Shown piece by piece: positions 34,640 through 44,149 of a DNA stretch of 64,000 nt (the stretch's first letter is position 1; each line of letters opens with the position of its first letter). Source of the DNA: CAZTHM01 sp041946825 (GTDB lineage: Bacteria > Acidobacteriota > Terriglobia > UBA7540); assembly GCA_041946825.1 (NCBI GenBank), contig JBHGBD010000026.1, forward strand, positions 5,583 to 69,582. Reading direction: 5' to 3'. The notes beneath the pieces are model-generated. The model ran no database searches, was not told the origin of the DNA, and saw nothing but the letters and a program-made list of their open reading frames with translations. Position numbers and translations under genes: made by a program.

Positions 34640-35439
34640 GCCGCTTTCAGCTCCAGTTTCCCATCGCGAAACGCGCGGAGATAAGCTACGCAGTACTCAT
34701 CGCGCCCTAACAGCGCTTCCGCGGCGCGGAGATTTGTCATCAGTTGCTGGTCGCAAGGATCAACGATCGCGGCGTCGAGCCCACGCCCCAGCAGCAGAAC
34801 CAGGAATACTTCGTTCAGCAGCTTGCGCAGCGGCAGGCCGTAGGAAACGTTGCTGACGCCGGCGCTGATGTGCACGCCGGGGAAGCGCGCCTTGATTTGT
34901 CCGACCGCTTCGAGAATCGCCTGCCCATGCTCGGGTCCGGTGCTGGCGGGCAAAACGCAAGGGTCGACGAAGATGTCTTCGAGCGCCATGCCCGCCGCCG
35001 TGAGGCGATCCACCAGGCGCGACGCGGTCGCCACGCGGTCGTCCACGGCCACGGGCGGACCCGCCGGCGACATGCAGAGCGCGATCACCTGGGGGCGAAA
35101 TTCTTTGAGCAGGGGCAGCACCGCGTCGTAGCGCGCCGGTTCGTCGGTGATGGAATTGATCATCGGCCGCTTCGCGCAGAGTGGCAGCGCGCGACGCAGC
35201 GCCGCGGGGTCGGAGCTGTCCAGGCAAAGCGGGATTTCGACGGCTTCCTGCACGATGCCCACCAGCCACGCCAGACATTCGGCTTCCTGGCCGGGAAGCC
35301 CGCCATTCACGTCGAGCAGGTCCGCCCCGGCATTCGCCTGCTGGCGCGCGACTTCTTTGATGAATTCCGCGTCGCGGCTTTGCGCCGCCGCGCCCACGCG
35401 CTTGCGAGTGCAGTTGATCAGTTCTCCGATGACAATCAT
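34636..35439 (-). CDS. Methyl-THF:corrinoid methyltransferase (DHPS-like barrel)
   Basis: The 267-residue product is a pterin-binding TIM barrel: MIVIGELINCTRK, then ADLLDVNGG, ISAGVSNVSYGLP and the closing AAIVDPCDQQL. These match AcsE/MtvA-type enzymes that move methyl between the corrinoid cobalt and N5 of tetrahydrofolate, and not dihydropteroate synthase. It would be the second methyl transfer of the cluster. Both its ends overlap neighbours by four bases, so it is tightly coupled to the MetF-like and homocysteine-methyltransferase-like genes. Confidence 0.9.
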   Translation of the reverse strand: MIVIGELINCTRKRVGAAAQSRDAEFIKEVARQQANAGADLLDVNGGLPGQEAECLAWLVGIVQEAVEIPLCLDSSDPAALRRALPLCAKRPMINSITDEPARYDAVLPLLKEFRPQVIALCMSPAGPPVAVDDRVATASRLVDRLTAAGMALEDIFVDPCVLPASTGPEHGQAILEAVGQIKARFPGVHISAGVSNVSYGLPLRKLLNEVFLVLLLGRGLDAAIVDPCDQQLMTNLRAAEALLGRDEYCVAYLRAFRDGKLELKAA

Positions 35440-37028
35440 GCGGCCTTCCTCTCTTCCTTAACCTTCCCCGCCGGTGACGGCAATTCGATTCGCTTGCAGA
35501 GATTATCCAGCCCGGCCAAGCGGTTGGCCAGGGAATTGGTTCCGTCCAGGCACCAGTCGCGCGGAGGAATCAGCGTGTGCGCGAATTTCCTCGGATCGTC
35601 GCCGGCCGCGAGCGTGCCGACGTAAACCCGATTCCAGACGCAGGGCTGCTCGGGCCGCGCCTCGCACGAGCCGTCGACGCGCGAGCCGCCGCAGGGTCCG
35701 TTGCGCAGCTCTTTGTAGCACGACGCCATCGAACAGCCCGCGTAGTTCAAATGTTCCTGGATGCAGTCTCCGCAGCTGACGCAGCCGAGCGTGGCCCGGC
35801 GATAGAGCACAGAGGGCTCGAGCAGCCGCGCCCATAGCCCGCGCCGCCAGGAGCCGCCGGCTATTTCCGGCTTGAGCCGCGACGCAAAGAAGCGCGCGAC
35901 GTGAGAGTCCGAGGCGATCAGGTACCGATGCGCGAAGCGCGAGAAACGCTGCGTCCATGTGGCGCGCGGGGGAGCTTTGGCGAGCTGATAATCGAGGCTC
36001 GCATTGCTGAGTCCGTCCACGCCGCGAGGCAGCAGATAAAACTCATTCGGATAAGGGAAGATCAGTTCATCAATCCGGCGCCGCCAGTCGCGGCCGATGA
36101 CGTTCGCGCGCTCGAGGATAGTCATGAAGTCTTTGTGCATCAGCCCGAACCCGCCGATGTGGGCGCCCGCGAAACCCAAATCCCGGACGGCCGCTACCAT
36201 GCACGCCGCGCGCTCCAGGCGCTCCGGCTTCTTCTCGGTTTCGAGGCGGCGAATCAATTCGTCGCTAACCACGCAGCCCGCCAGCTCTCCCGACTGCATC
36301 ATCCGCGCGATCTTGGCCGTGGGGACGTACACGTTGGCGAGCACGGGAAAGCGCCCGAGACCCTCGCGCGCCATGTATTGTTTAAGTTCATATAGCTTGC
36401 GAATGTTAAATCCTATCTGAGTAATAATGAATTGTGACCCGGCGGCGATCTTCAATTGCAGCTTATAGAACTGCATCATCTGGTCGGGCTCGCCGACCTT
36501 GTAGGGATTGACGACCGCGCCGGCGAGAAAATCGAACGGCGAGCTGGAGACGGCGCGCCCGGCCAGGTTGTATTGGATGCCCGCGCGCGCCGCCCGGAGC
36601 AACCAGAGCATGAGCACCGAATCGAGATCGTAAACGGGCTTGGGCTTTCCGGCGAACCCCTCCTTTTGCGCGTCCCCGGTCAGCGCGAGGATGTTCTCAA
36701 CGCCGAGGCGCGCGAAGTTGTGGAGGCGCGCTTCGAGCGCCGCGCGGTTCCCGTCTTTTCCGCTCAGGTGCGCGATGGGAGTGAGGTTCTTCTCGAGGAT
36801 GAAGGAAGTGAACGCTTCGGGCGGAAGCGCCGGATTGCCGCCGGGAAGGTCGGTGACGCTGATGATCTTGATGCCGTCGGGCTGGGCGGACGCCTCGCGA
36901 ACGAACGTCTCGGCTTCGGCGACTTCGTGGTCGCGCCCCAGCACCAGTTCCGCCGTGCAGCAGAACTTTCCTTCCACCAGCGCCGAGCGCAACCAGTTCG
37001 GCTTGCGGCTTGCGCTCTCTGAGCTCAT
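35436..37028 (-). CDS. MetF-like methylene-THF reductase with Cys-rich C-terminal domain
   Basis: The 530-residue product has an N-terminal MTHFR barrel (TAELVLGRDHEV; ILALTGDAQKEG; GSQFIITQIGFN). The C-terminal extension is Cys-rich: LGCVSCGDCIQEHLNYAGC, then ASCYKEL and GPCGGS. That tail resembles the MTHFR C-terminal (MetV-like) zinc or iron-sulfur domain found in C1-metabolising anaerobes. In this cluster it would oxidise methyl-THF to methylene-THF, or run in reverse to supply methyl-THF. The gene is separate from any standard metF, which is not in the window. Confidence 0.88.
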   Translation of the reverse strand: MSSESASRKPNWLRSALVEGKFCCTAELVLGRDHEVAEAETFVREASAQPDGIKIISVTDLPGGNPALPPEAFTSFILEKNLTPIAHLSGKDGNRAALEARLHNFARLGVENILALTGDAQKEGFAGKPKPVYDLDSVLMLWLLRAARAGIQYNLAGRAVSSSPFDFLAGAVVNPYKVGEPDQMMQFYKLQLKIAAGSQFIITQIGFNIRKLYELKQYMAREGLGRFPVLANVYVPTAKIARMMQSGELAGCVVSDELIRRLETEKKPERLERAACMVAAVRDLGFAGAHIGGFGLMHKDFMTILERANVIGRDWRRRIDELIFPYPNEFYLLPRGVDGLSNASLDYQLAKAPPRATWTQRFSRFAHRYLIASDSHVARFFASRLKPEIAGGSWRRGLWARLLEPSVLYRRATLGCVSCGDCIQEHLNYAGCSMASCYKELRNGPCGGSRVDGSCEARPEQPCVWNRVYVGTLAAGDDPRKFAHTLIPPRDWCLDGTNSLANRLAGLDNLCKRIELPSPAGKVKEERKAA

Positions 37029-37077
37029 TGGAATTTCCTACGTCGGGAGGGCAGGCGCATCAAAAGCTTCAACAATC

Positions 37078-37204
37078 CCTCTCACCCGTCCCGATGAAAT
37101 GTATCGGGACACCCTCTCCCGGAGGGAGAGGGCTGCAATCCAACCCGCTATCCCGGCCCTCTCCCGGCGGGAGAGGGTGGCGCGCGCAGCGAGCCGGGTG
37201 AGGG
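37078..37204. repeat. REP-like palindromic repeat, copy 3
   Basis: Same plan as copies at 21168 and 33554: GTCCCGATGAAATGTATCGGGAC, CCCTCTCCC-GGA-GGGAGAGGG and CCCTCTCCC-GGC-GGGAGAGGG, ending in GGGTGAGGG. It separates the corrinoid protein gene from the MetF-like gene and could form strong hairpins in the operon transcript. Confidence 0.85.
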
Positions 37205-37228
37205 TGCCGGTTTCCTCCTGCTCCCGTC

Positions 37229-37864
37229 TCATGCTGCTGCCAACCGGCGGGCGAGGCTGACCGCGCCATTAGCGTTGTCGCTGTAGCCGTCGGCGCCGAT
37301 TTCGTCCGCGAACCGCTGCGTGACCGGAGCGCCGCCCACGATGACCTTGATCTGTCCGCGCACCCCCGCCTTCTTCAGCTCGTCGATCACCGTCCGCATG
37401 TAGGGCATGGTCGTCGTCAGCAGCGCGGAAAGCGCGACGATGTCGGCCTTCTTGGTTTGCAGCGTGGCGAGTATTTTTTCGGGGCCCACGTCGACTCCCA
37501 GGTCCACGACTTCGAACCCCGCGCCCTCCAGCATCGAGGCGACAAGGTTCTTGCCGATATCATGCAGGTCGCCCTTCACCGTGCCGATCAGGATTCGCCC
37601 GGCGGGCTCGGCGCCGCGCGCGGCGAGCAGCGGGCGGATCAGTTCGAGCGAGGCTTTCATGGCGCGCGCGGAAATCAGCAGCTCGGGCACAAAACAGTCG
37701 CCCGTCTCGAACCGCTTCCCCATCTCGTCCATGGCGGGGATCATGTAATTGGTCACCAATTCCTGCGGGTCGGTGTTCTCCGCCAGCGCCTGCTTGGTGA
37801 TGGCCACAGAGGCCTTGGCGTCGCCATTCAGAATGGCTTCGGTCAGCTTCGAAAGATCAGACAT
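37229..37864 (-). CDS. Corrinoid (B12-binding) methyl-carrier protein
   Basis: ATG 37864 gives a 211-residue protein with the two MtaC/MetH-like parts: a helical cap (about 1-85) and a Rossmann B12 domain with the base-off signature Asp99-x-His101-x-x-Gly104 in KGDLHDIGKNLV. His101 would ligate cobalt from below. It is the methyl shuttle between the UroD-type and DHPS-type methyltransferases. A good ribosome site (GGGAGGA) precedes it. It is the first gene of the cluster, and a palindrome with a sigma-54-like pattern lies upstream. Confidence 0.94.
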   Translation of the reverse strand: MSDLSKLTEAILNGDAKASVAITKQALAENTDPQELVTNYMIPAMDEMGKRFETGDCFVPELLISARAMKASLELIRPLLAARGAEPAGRILIGTVKGDLHDIGKNLVASMLEGAGFEVVDLGVDVGPEKILATLQTKKADIVALSALLTTTMPYMRTVIDELKKAGVRGQIKVIVGGAPVTQRFADEIGADGYSDNANGAVSLARRLAAA

Positions 37865-37899
37865 TTTGTCCTCCCGGTGCACACTATCGGCGCTATTTC

Positions 37900-37918
37900 T
37901 TGGCACCTCCTGTGCCAA
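37900..37918 (-). promoter_or_regulatory. Palindrome with sigma-54-like -24/-12 pattern
   Basis: TTGGCAC-CTCCT-GTGCCAA is a perfect 7-base inverted repeat. Read on the minus strand, GG and GC dinucleotides are ten bases apart inside TTGGCAC-AGGAG-GTGC, close to the sigma-54 consensus. It lies about 35 bases before the corrinoid protein start. It may instead be an operator for a dimeric regulator. Confidence 0.4.
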
Positions 37919-38049
37919 AGTGCAAGTGATTTCTGAGTTCGGGCCTCTGTTCGACAAAATGTCACTTCGTTACAGATTGTCTCGATCAGGGCGGCAGCAA
38001 CCTCCCGCATAGCTTGATTCTCAGTGTCCTCCGCGCTTTCCCAGCCCTA

Positions 38050-38120
38050 ACACAGAGTTCACAGAGGGGCTCCGTGAACTCTGCGTTTCAAGCTTCATAG
38101 CCACAGAGGTCACGGAGAAA
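38050..38120. repeat. CACAGAG/CTCTGTG dispersed repeat, second copy
   Basis: ACACAGAGTTCACAGAGG, then inverted CTCCGTGAACTCTGCG, then CCACAGAGGTCACGGAGAAA. It shares words with the copy at 6996-7117. Confidence 0.7.
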
Positions 38121-38358
38121 CCCACTTCCGTGGCGCCAGCGCCAGGTCGGGGCGTTTCGGAACGACAGATTGTCCGCTTTTCTCGAATTTCGCGTTGGCA
38201 GGCGATTCTAGGCCCCTCTCGCGGCTTCTTAGGCTACAGGTCTGGGTAAGGGGCTTTCGGAAGCGCCTAGGGGCCTTTCCGCGCGCTGGCGGGCTATTCT
38301 AGAAGGCTAGCCGGTGGCTGCAGCACCGCCCCGCTCTGAGCGAGATGCCGTGGGCTTT

Positions 38359-38967
38359 CTATGTCTCGCGGAACGCGGCCACGACGATCAGGGCGAATCC
38401 GACGGCCAGCACGAGAAGTTCTCCACGCGATAGACGGATGTCTCGGAGTGACTTCACGCGGACGAACTTCTCGTTCCATCGCCACCAGGTCTGCCGTTGG
38501 TACATTGAGATGCCGGCTGTGGCCGCGATCAGGCAGACGTATCCGAGGGTCTCAGCGCCTCCGATGGTCAAGCCTGTTGCCGTCCCAGCCAGGAACGGCA
38601 CACCGCTGAGATCCAGCGCAGCCAGGGAGTTCGTGCCCAGGAACAGGCCCGTCGTCACTCCCAGAAAGAACGTGACGAGGTACCCGAGAGGTATCGTGCG
38701 CACTCGCTGCAAGTTGAGCAGGATGCAGATCGATCCCATGACCAGGAGGTTCATGGCCAGTGTGCCGGCGAACTCAGACCAGAAACCGGGGGACTCAGCC
38801 ACTTTCGATGCAATCACATAAACAGGGTGCCTCCCTTTGAGGGCCCCGGGCTGGAGCAGGCGATACCCAACGAGGAATGCAACGTTATGGAATAAGTTGT
38901 AGGCTCCGTACAGTAGCAGGACTCTGGTGAGCACGCCGTCGCCTCGCGTCGCCGCATCTGAACTCAT
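38359..38967 (-). CDS. Integral membrane protein of unknown function (weakly SpoIIM-like)
   Basis: The 202-residue product has about five membrane helices: 18-35, 62-85, 92-115, 128-150 and 180-198. The order FAGTLAMNLLVMG, LGVTTGLFLGTN, GGAETLGYVCLIAATAGIS loosely recalls the stage II sporulation M (DUF95) family, where a Glu lies in a similar late helix. The match is weak and no function is assigned. It is leftward, upstream of the corrinoid cluster and beyond its promoter region. Confidence 0.5.
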   Translation of the reverse strand: MSSDAATRGDGVLTRVLLLYGAYNLFHNVAFLVGYRLLQPGALKGRHPVYVIASKVAESPGFWSEFAGTLAMNLLVMGSICILLNLQRVRTIPLGYLVTFFLGVTTGLFLGTNSLAALDLSGVPFLAGTATGLTIGGAETLGYVCLIAATAGISMYQRQTWWRWNEKFVRVKSLRDIRLSRGELLVLAVGFALIVVAAFRET

Positions 38968-39007
38968 GCTCGCCTCCCTTTTCCTGACCGCCGCGCCCTG
39001 GAAACCA

Positions 39008-39865
39008 TCAAGGGCTCGGCATTTCAGTTCTCGCCATGCGCCGGGCTTTTTCGAGGATGGCGGGGCGCGCCTGCTCCATCAGTTCGCGCAGATCCTCGTA
39101 GCGCAGCGTGCGCTGCTCGAAGCTCCGCCGCTCGAGCGAGCGCAGGAACCTTTCCGCGAATTCCTTGAAGTACGACCCGTAGAGGTGGTAGCTGTCGGCC
39201 ACGTGGCAGTAGCGCCCGACACGCACCTGCCTTCCGGAAAGCTCGGCGACGCGCGCGGCGATTCTCCTTTGCAGTTCGACGAGCGCGAAGATGTTCATGA
39301 ACGCCGCCTTGTACGCGTCGTTCGAGCGGAAGCGGACGTTCATGCTGAGGACCTGCTCGCCCTGCTCCTCGGTGATTCGGCACCAGGCGCTTTGCAGGCA
39401 CGCCGGATCGTAGCAATCATTGTCTTCCCAGACTTTCCAGGTGATGGCCTGGGCGCGGCGGGTGTGCGGCGCCTCGGCGAGTTTGCGGCAGAGCATCTCG
39501 ATCTGGTCGGTACAACCCAGCGTGGGAACGTTGTAGGCAAACAGCCGCTGGTGGTAGGTGTACTCCCAGCGCTGGTCGTCGGGATTCGCGCGGTCGCGGA
39601 CCAGGTGGTCCTTGATGCCCTCGCAGACTTCCATCACGTACTCCTGCAATTCCTCCGGGCCGCCGGGAAAGTCGCGGTGGATCATCGGCTCGCGTAAGGG
39701 GTCGGTGATGGTGATGACCATCGTGGCGTCTTTGCTGGGGGGATCGTCGGGTTTGTCGTACTGGGTTTTGACGTCGCAGCCGTTTTTGTGCAAGGCGATG
39801 AGTGACTCTTCCCAGGCGCGGGCGATGGAATCCGCCTCGACATGCAGCACGGGTATGCCGTTCAT
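39008..39865 (-). CDS. Thymidylate-synthase-family protein
   Basis: The 285-residue product carries thymidylate-synthase landmarks: WEYTYHQRLFAY, RRAQAITWKVW, a Cys in DPACLQSAWCRI at the catalytic position, RSNDAYKAAFMNIFAL (nucleotide site) and DSYHLYGSYF near the end. The CLQ form resembles archaeal-type synthases and dCMP hydroxymethylases more than ThyA of E. coli. It probably adds a one-carbon unit from methylene-THF to a pyrimidine nucleotide. Whether it makes dTMP or a modified base cannot be read from sequence alone. Confidence 0.75.
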   Translation of the reverse strand: MNGIPVLHVEADSIARAWEESLIALHKNGCDVKTQYDKPDDPPSKDATMVITITDPLREPMIHRDFPGGPEELQEYVMEVCEGIKDHLVRDRANPDDQRWEYTYHQRLFAYNVPTLGCTDQIEMLCRKLAEAPHTRRAQAITWKVWEDNDCYDPACLQSAWCRITEEQGEQVLSMNVRFRSNDAYKAAFMNIFALVELQRRIAARVAELSGRQVRVGRYCHVADSYHLYGSYFKEFAERFLRSLERRSFEQRTLRYEDLRELMEQARPAILEKARRMARTEMPSP

Positions 39866-40118
39866 GACACCTCCCCAATGGCGTTGGCGAGAGACACCGC
39901 GGACTTGCCGGCGCGAGGCAACTTCGGATGCGACGATTGTAACTCACCCCGGGCGCCGCGCGCCGGTTTCGCTGTCGGCCGGCGGCTCCCCGCGCGCGTA
40001 CCAGCAAGCCAGGAGAATCTCCAAGAGTCGCGGGTTGCCGCCCTCGACGCGGTCTCCTATACTGGAAGGAGCAGGGCTAGGGAGCCATGCAGAATTCTTT
40101 TCAGCATGGCGAGGGTGA

Positions 40119-41924
40119 ATGGCGAAATTTCTGTCCACGGTCGCGGTGTCTCTTTTCCTGATTACCTTCCTTGGCGCGCAAGCGCCGCAGCGGCCGGACG
40201 GCGCGGGTACTTTTCAAAACCAGTGCGCCACATGCCACCAGGCGGGGAACAGCGTGGCGGCCCCGCTCCCCGACCAGCTTCGCCGCATGACGCGCAGCTC
40301 CATTCTCCGCGCCCTTGAAAGCGGGAAGATGAAGGAACAGGGGTCGCATCTCAGCGCCGACGAGCGCGCCGCGGTCGCGGAGTTTCTGGGAACGCCCGAT
40401 GAAGATCAGCCCGCGAACCCCGCGTCCCATTGCGCGCCCACGCCGTTTTCGACCGGCGGCGATCCTGGCTGGAATGGCTGGGGAGTGGATGCGTTCAACA
40501 CCCGGTTCCAGCCCGGCGACGCGGCGCGCCTGGGGCGCGACGATGTTCCGAAGCTCCAGCTCAAGTGGGCGTTCGGCTATCCCGGCGCCTCGGCGACGTT
40601 TGGCCAGCCCACGGTCGCGGGAGGACGGGTGTTTGTGGGAAGCGAAGACGGGACCGTCTACTCACTGGACGCTCGCACGGGCTGCGTCTACTGGACCTTC
40701 AAAGCCCCGCTCACCGTCAAGACCGCGGTCTCGATGGGCGAGGGGGGACGCGCCGCCTACTTCGGCGACACGGCCGGAAACGTTTACGCCGTTAACGCTG
40801 AGAATGGTTCGCTGCTTTGGAATGTCCGAGTGGATGGTCACTCCGCCGCGCGGATCACCGGGTCGCTGCTCCTCGTCAACGAACGCCTCTACGTTCCGGT
40901 TTCGTCGGGCGAGGAGGGCGCCGCCGTCGATCCCAAGTATCCATGCTGCACATTCCGTGGCAGCGTAGTGGCTCTGGACGCGCGCACGGGCTCGCAGATT
41001 TGGAAGTCGTATACGATCCCGGAGCCGCCCAAGCCGACGGGCCGTCGCAACGTCGCAGGCGCGAAGCTCTACGGCCCCGCCGGAGCCGCTGTCTGGTCGC
41101 CCCCGACCGCCGACCTGAAAGCGCGGGCGATTTACGTGGCGACGGGGAACAGCTACACCGAGCCCGCCAGCAAATACGCGGACGCCGTCATTGCCTTCGA
41201 CATGGACTCCGGAAGGATGCTTTGGTCGCACCAGTTCACGGAGAATGACCTCTGGAATATTTCCTGCGTCGTTCCGGATCGCGCCAATTGCCCCAAGACG
41301 CCGGGACGCGATTTTGATTTTGGAGCGCCTCCCATTCTGGTGTCTCTGGCCAATGGAAAGCGAGTGTTGCTGCTGGGCCAGAAGTCGGGGGTCGTCCACG
41401 CCATCGATCCCGACCGCCGCGGTGAGATCCTGTGGCAGGCGCGCATCGGCCGCGGAGGGCCGCTGGGAGGAATCCAGTGGGGCGGCGCCGCGGATGACCA
41501 AAAGTTGGCGTTTTTCCCGCGCTCGGATTGGGACGAATCAGGGCCGGCGGTCGGCGGAGGCTTGTTCGCCTTCCGGATCGCCACCGGAGAAAGGGCCTGG
41601 GTGGCCCTGCCTTCCAAGCCCGCCTGCGCTGAGCAGCCCGGATGCAGCGCCGCGCAGATGGCGCCCGTAACGGCAATTCCCGGAGTGGTCTTCTCCGGTT
41701 CGCTGGATGGCCACCTGCGCGCTTACGACACGCGCGACGGGACGGTGATCTGGAACTTCGACGCCCTGCGGGAATTTCAAACCGTCAACGGCGCCAAGGC
41801 CAGCGGAGGCTCCTTCAACGCCTCCGGCCCGGCGATCGTGGACGGCAGGCTCTTTGTTAACTCGGGATACACGAACGCCATCAGCGGCAACGTGCTTCTC
41901 GCCTTCACCGTCGATGGCAAGTAG
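40119..41924 (+). CDS. Exported cytochrome c-PQQ dehydrogenase (PVADH-like)
   Basis: The 601-residue product has a signal peptide, an N-terminal cytochrome c domain with heme site CATCH (36-40), and a PQQ beta-propeller with repeated tryptophan-docking blades (GTVYSLDARTGCVYWTF; GNVYAVNAENGSLLWNV). This order, heme first then propeller, matches polyvinyl-alcohol-dehydrogenase-like quinohemoproteins. It would oxidise an alcohol or polyol in the periplasm. The substrate is unknown. Confidence 0.85.
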   Translation: MAKFLSTVAVSLFLITFLGAQAPQRPDGAGTFQNQCATCHQAGNSVAAPLPDQLRRMTRSSILRALESGKMKEQGSHLSADERAAVAEFLGTPDEDQPANPASHCAPTPFSTGGDPGWNGWGVDAFNTRFQPGDAARLGRDDVPKLQLKWAFGYPGASATFGQPTVAGGRVFVGSEDGTVYSLDARTGCVYWTFKAPLTVKTAVSMGEGGRAAYFGDTAGNVYAVNAENGSLLWNVRVDGHSAARITGSLLLVNERLYVPVSSGEEGAAVDPKYPCCTFRGSVVALDARTGSQIWKSYTIPEPPKPTGRRNVAGAKLYGPAGAAVWSPPTADLKARAIYVATGNSYTEPASKYADAVIAFDMDSGRMLWSHQFTENDLWNISCVVPDRANCPKTPGRDFDFGAPPILVSLANGKRVLLLGQKSGVVHAIDPDRRGEILWQARIGRGGPLGGIQWGGAADDQKLAFFPRSDWDESGPAVGGGLFAFRIATGERAWVALPSKPACAEQPGCSAAQMAPVTAIPGVVFSGSLDGHLRAYDTRDGTVIWNFDALREFQTVNGAKASGGSFNASGPAIVDGRLFVNSGYTNAISGNVLLAFTVDGK

Positions 41925-41944
41925 AAGCGCGCCATCGCGTGCCC

Positions 41945-43267
<1,323 letters not shown>

Positions 43268-43642
43268 TCCCGCCATTTTCCTCTCCTCCGCGGCACAAGA
43301 AGCCGCGCATGATGATGCCTAGCGCGCGAAAGTCTACCGCAAATTCGCCCCGAGAGGTAAGCCCTGTAGCGGCGATCTGTGTTCGCCGTCTTTACCGTAG
43401 CGGCGGCTTTACGCCGCCATGGCGAGGTGAACTCGCCGCCACAGCCCACCGAACCGTAGCGTCGGCCTTCAGACCGCCACCGCGCTGGCGACTTGAAGGT
43501 CGCCGCTACCGCGCGGTAGCGCGGACTGCCGATTCTGCGGTCCGCGGCTCTGCCTTCAGAACAATCGCGGACCTGAAAACCGCAGGTCCGCGCTACTTGC
43601 TTCCCGCGGGAAATTCATGTTCGTTTGCGTTACCGTATCAGC
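43268..43642. other. Intergenic region filled by a palindromic repeat
   Basis: The gap between the Gfo/Idh/MocA gene and a small exported protein is mostly a GTAGCGGCG-type repeat (43376-43597). Promoters for the two divergent genes must lie in the short flanks. No RNA gene is seen. Confidence 0.6.
43376..43597. repeat. GTAGCGGCG-type compound palindromic repeat
   Basis: Successive units read GTAGCGGCGATCTG, CCGTAGCGGCGGCTTTACGC, GGCGAGGTGAACTCGCC, GGCGACTTGAAGGTCGCC and GCGGACCTG...CAGGTCCGC, and the tract ends in GCTAC. Each unit is a small hairpin, giving a compound repeat over 200 bases long. Confidence 0.8.
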
Positions 43643-44149
43643 GTGAAATCCAAGTTTTGTGCTGCGTGGTTTCTCATCGCTTTGTGGCCACTGGCAGCCG
43701 ACAAAACGATATCTGCAGTGAAAGTTCCACAAAACTCCGTTGACTTATTGAAACCCATACTTGAGAAGTCGGCGGGACTGTATCGCGATCCCGAATGTCG
43801 CGGCAGTGATTATCAGGGGCATTGCAATGATCTTTTCGAACAGTATCAAGACCGAATGTTTGATCTTTTCGAGCTGAAGAACCAAGATGCGGATGAAGCT
43901 TTGGTCGTTCTGTTCGCATTCCCTTCAGCGCACGGGTATACACGCAAACCGCACCCTACGGAAGCTCTCACTTGTGCGGTGGCCGAACGCGGGGAGCGAA
44001 TGTTACCCCTGTTGTCGAAATACAAAGGTTGCAACCCCAATATTCTTGGCGACTATCCGGCACAAATGCGCAGGACCGACTGTGAGCAAGAGATGTCCTA
44101 CGCACGCGAAATCATTACTGGACATCACGCTACCGAGTACTGCCGATAA
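43643..44149 (+). CDS. Small exported protein of unknown function
   Basis: GTG 43643 gives a 168-residue product with a signal peptide (KSKFCAAWFLIALWPLAA) and a mature part with six cysteines (CRGSDYQGHCNDL, TCAVAERG, KGCNP, DCEQEM, YCR), which may form disulfides. No family was recognised. Codon use is less GC-biased than in neighbours, which may hint at transfer. TTG 43625 is a possible earlier start. Confidence 0.55.
   Translation: MKSKFCAAWFLIALWPLAADKTISAVKVPQNSVDLLKPILEKSAGLYRDPECRGSDYQGHCNDLFEQYQDRMFDLFELKNQDADEALVVLFAFPSAHGYTRKPHPTEALTCAVAERGERMLPLLSKYKGCNPNILGDYPAQMRRTDCEQEMSYAREIITGHHATEYCR

Larger units (their letters stand above)
37865..38358. other. Intergenic region upstream of the corrinoid cluster
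   Basis: Nearly 500 bases without a gene. It holds the TTGGCAC palindrome (37900-37918), a CACAGAG repeat copy (38050-38120), and a GC-rich tract with CCTAGGGG and TAGGCCCC words (about 38208-38320). No cobalamin riboswitch B12 box was seen by eye. Confidence 0.5.

Noticed and set aside
34636..35439. Dihydropteroate synthase (folP)
   Set aside because: The barrel is DHPS-like, but the motifs and the operon with a corrinoid protein fit methyl-THF:corrinoid methyltransferase.
37865..38358. Cobalamin riboswitch before the corrinoid operon
   Set aside because: No B12 box (GCCACTG-like) or suitable multi-stem layout was found by eye on either strand.
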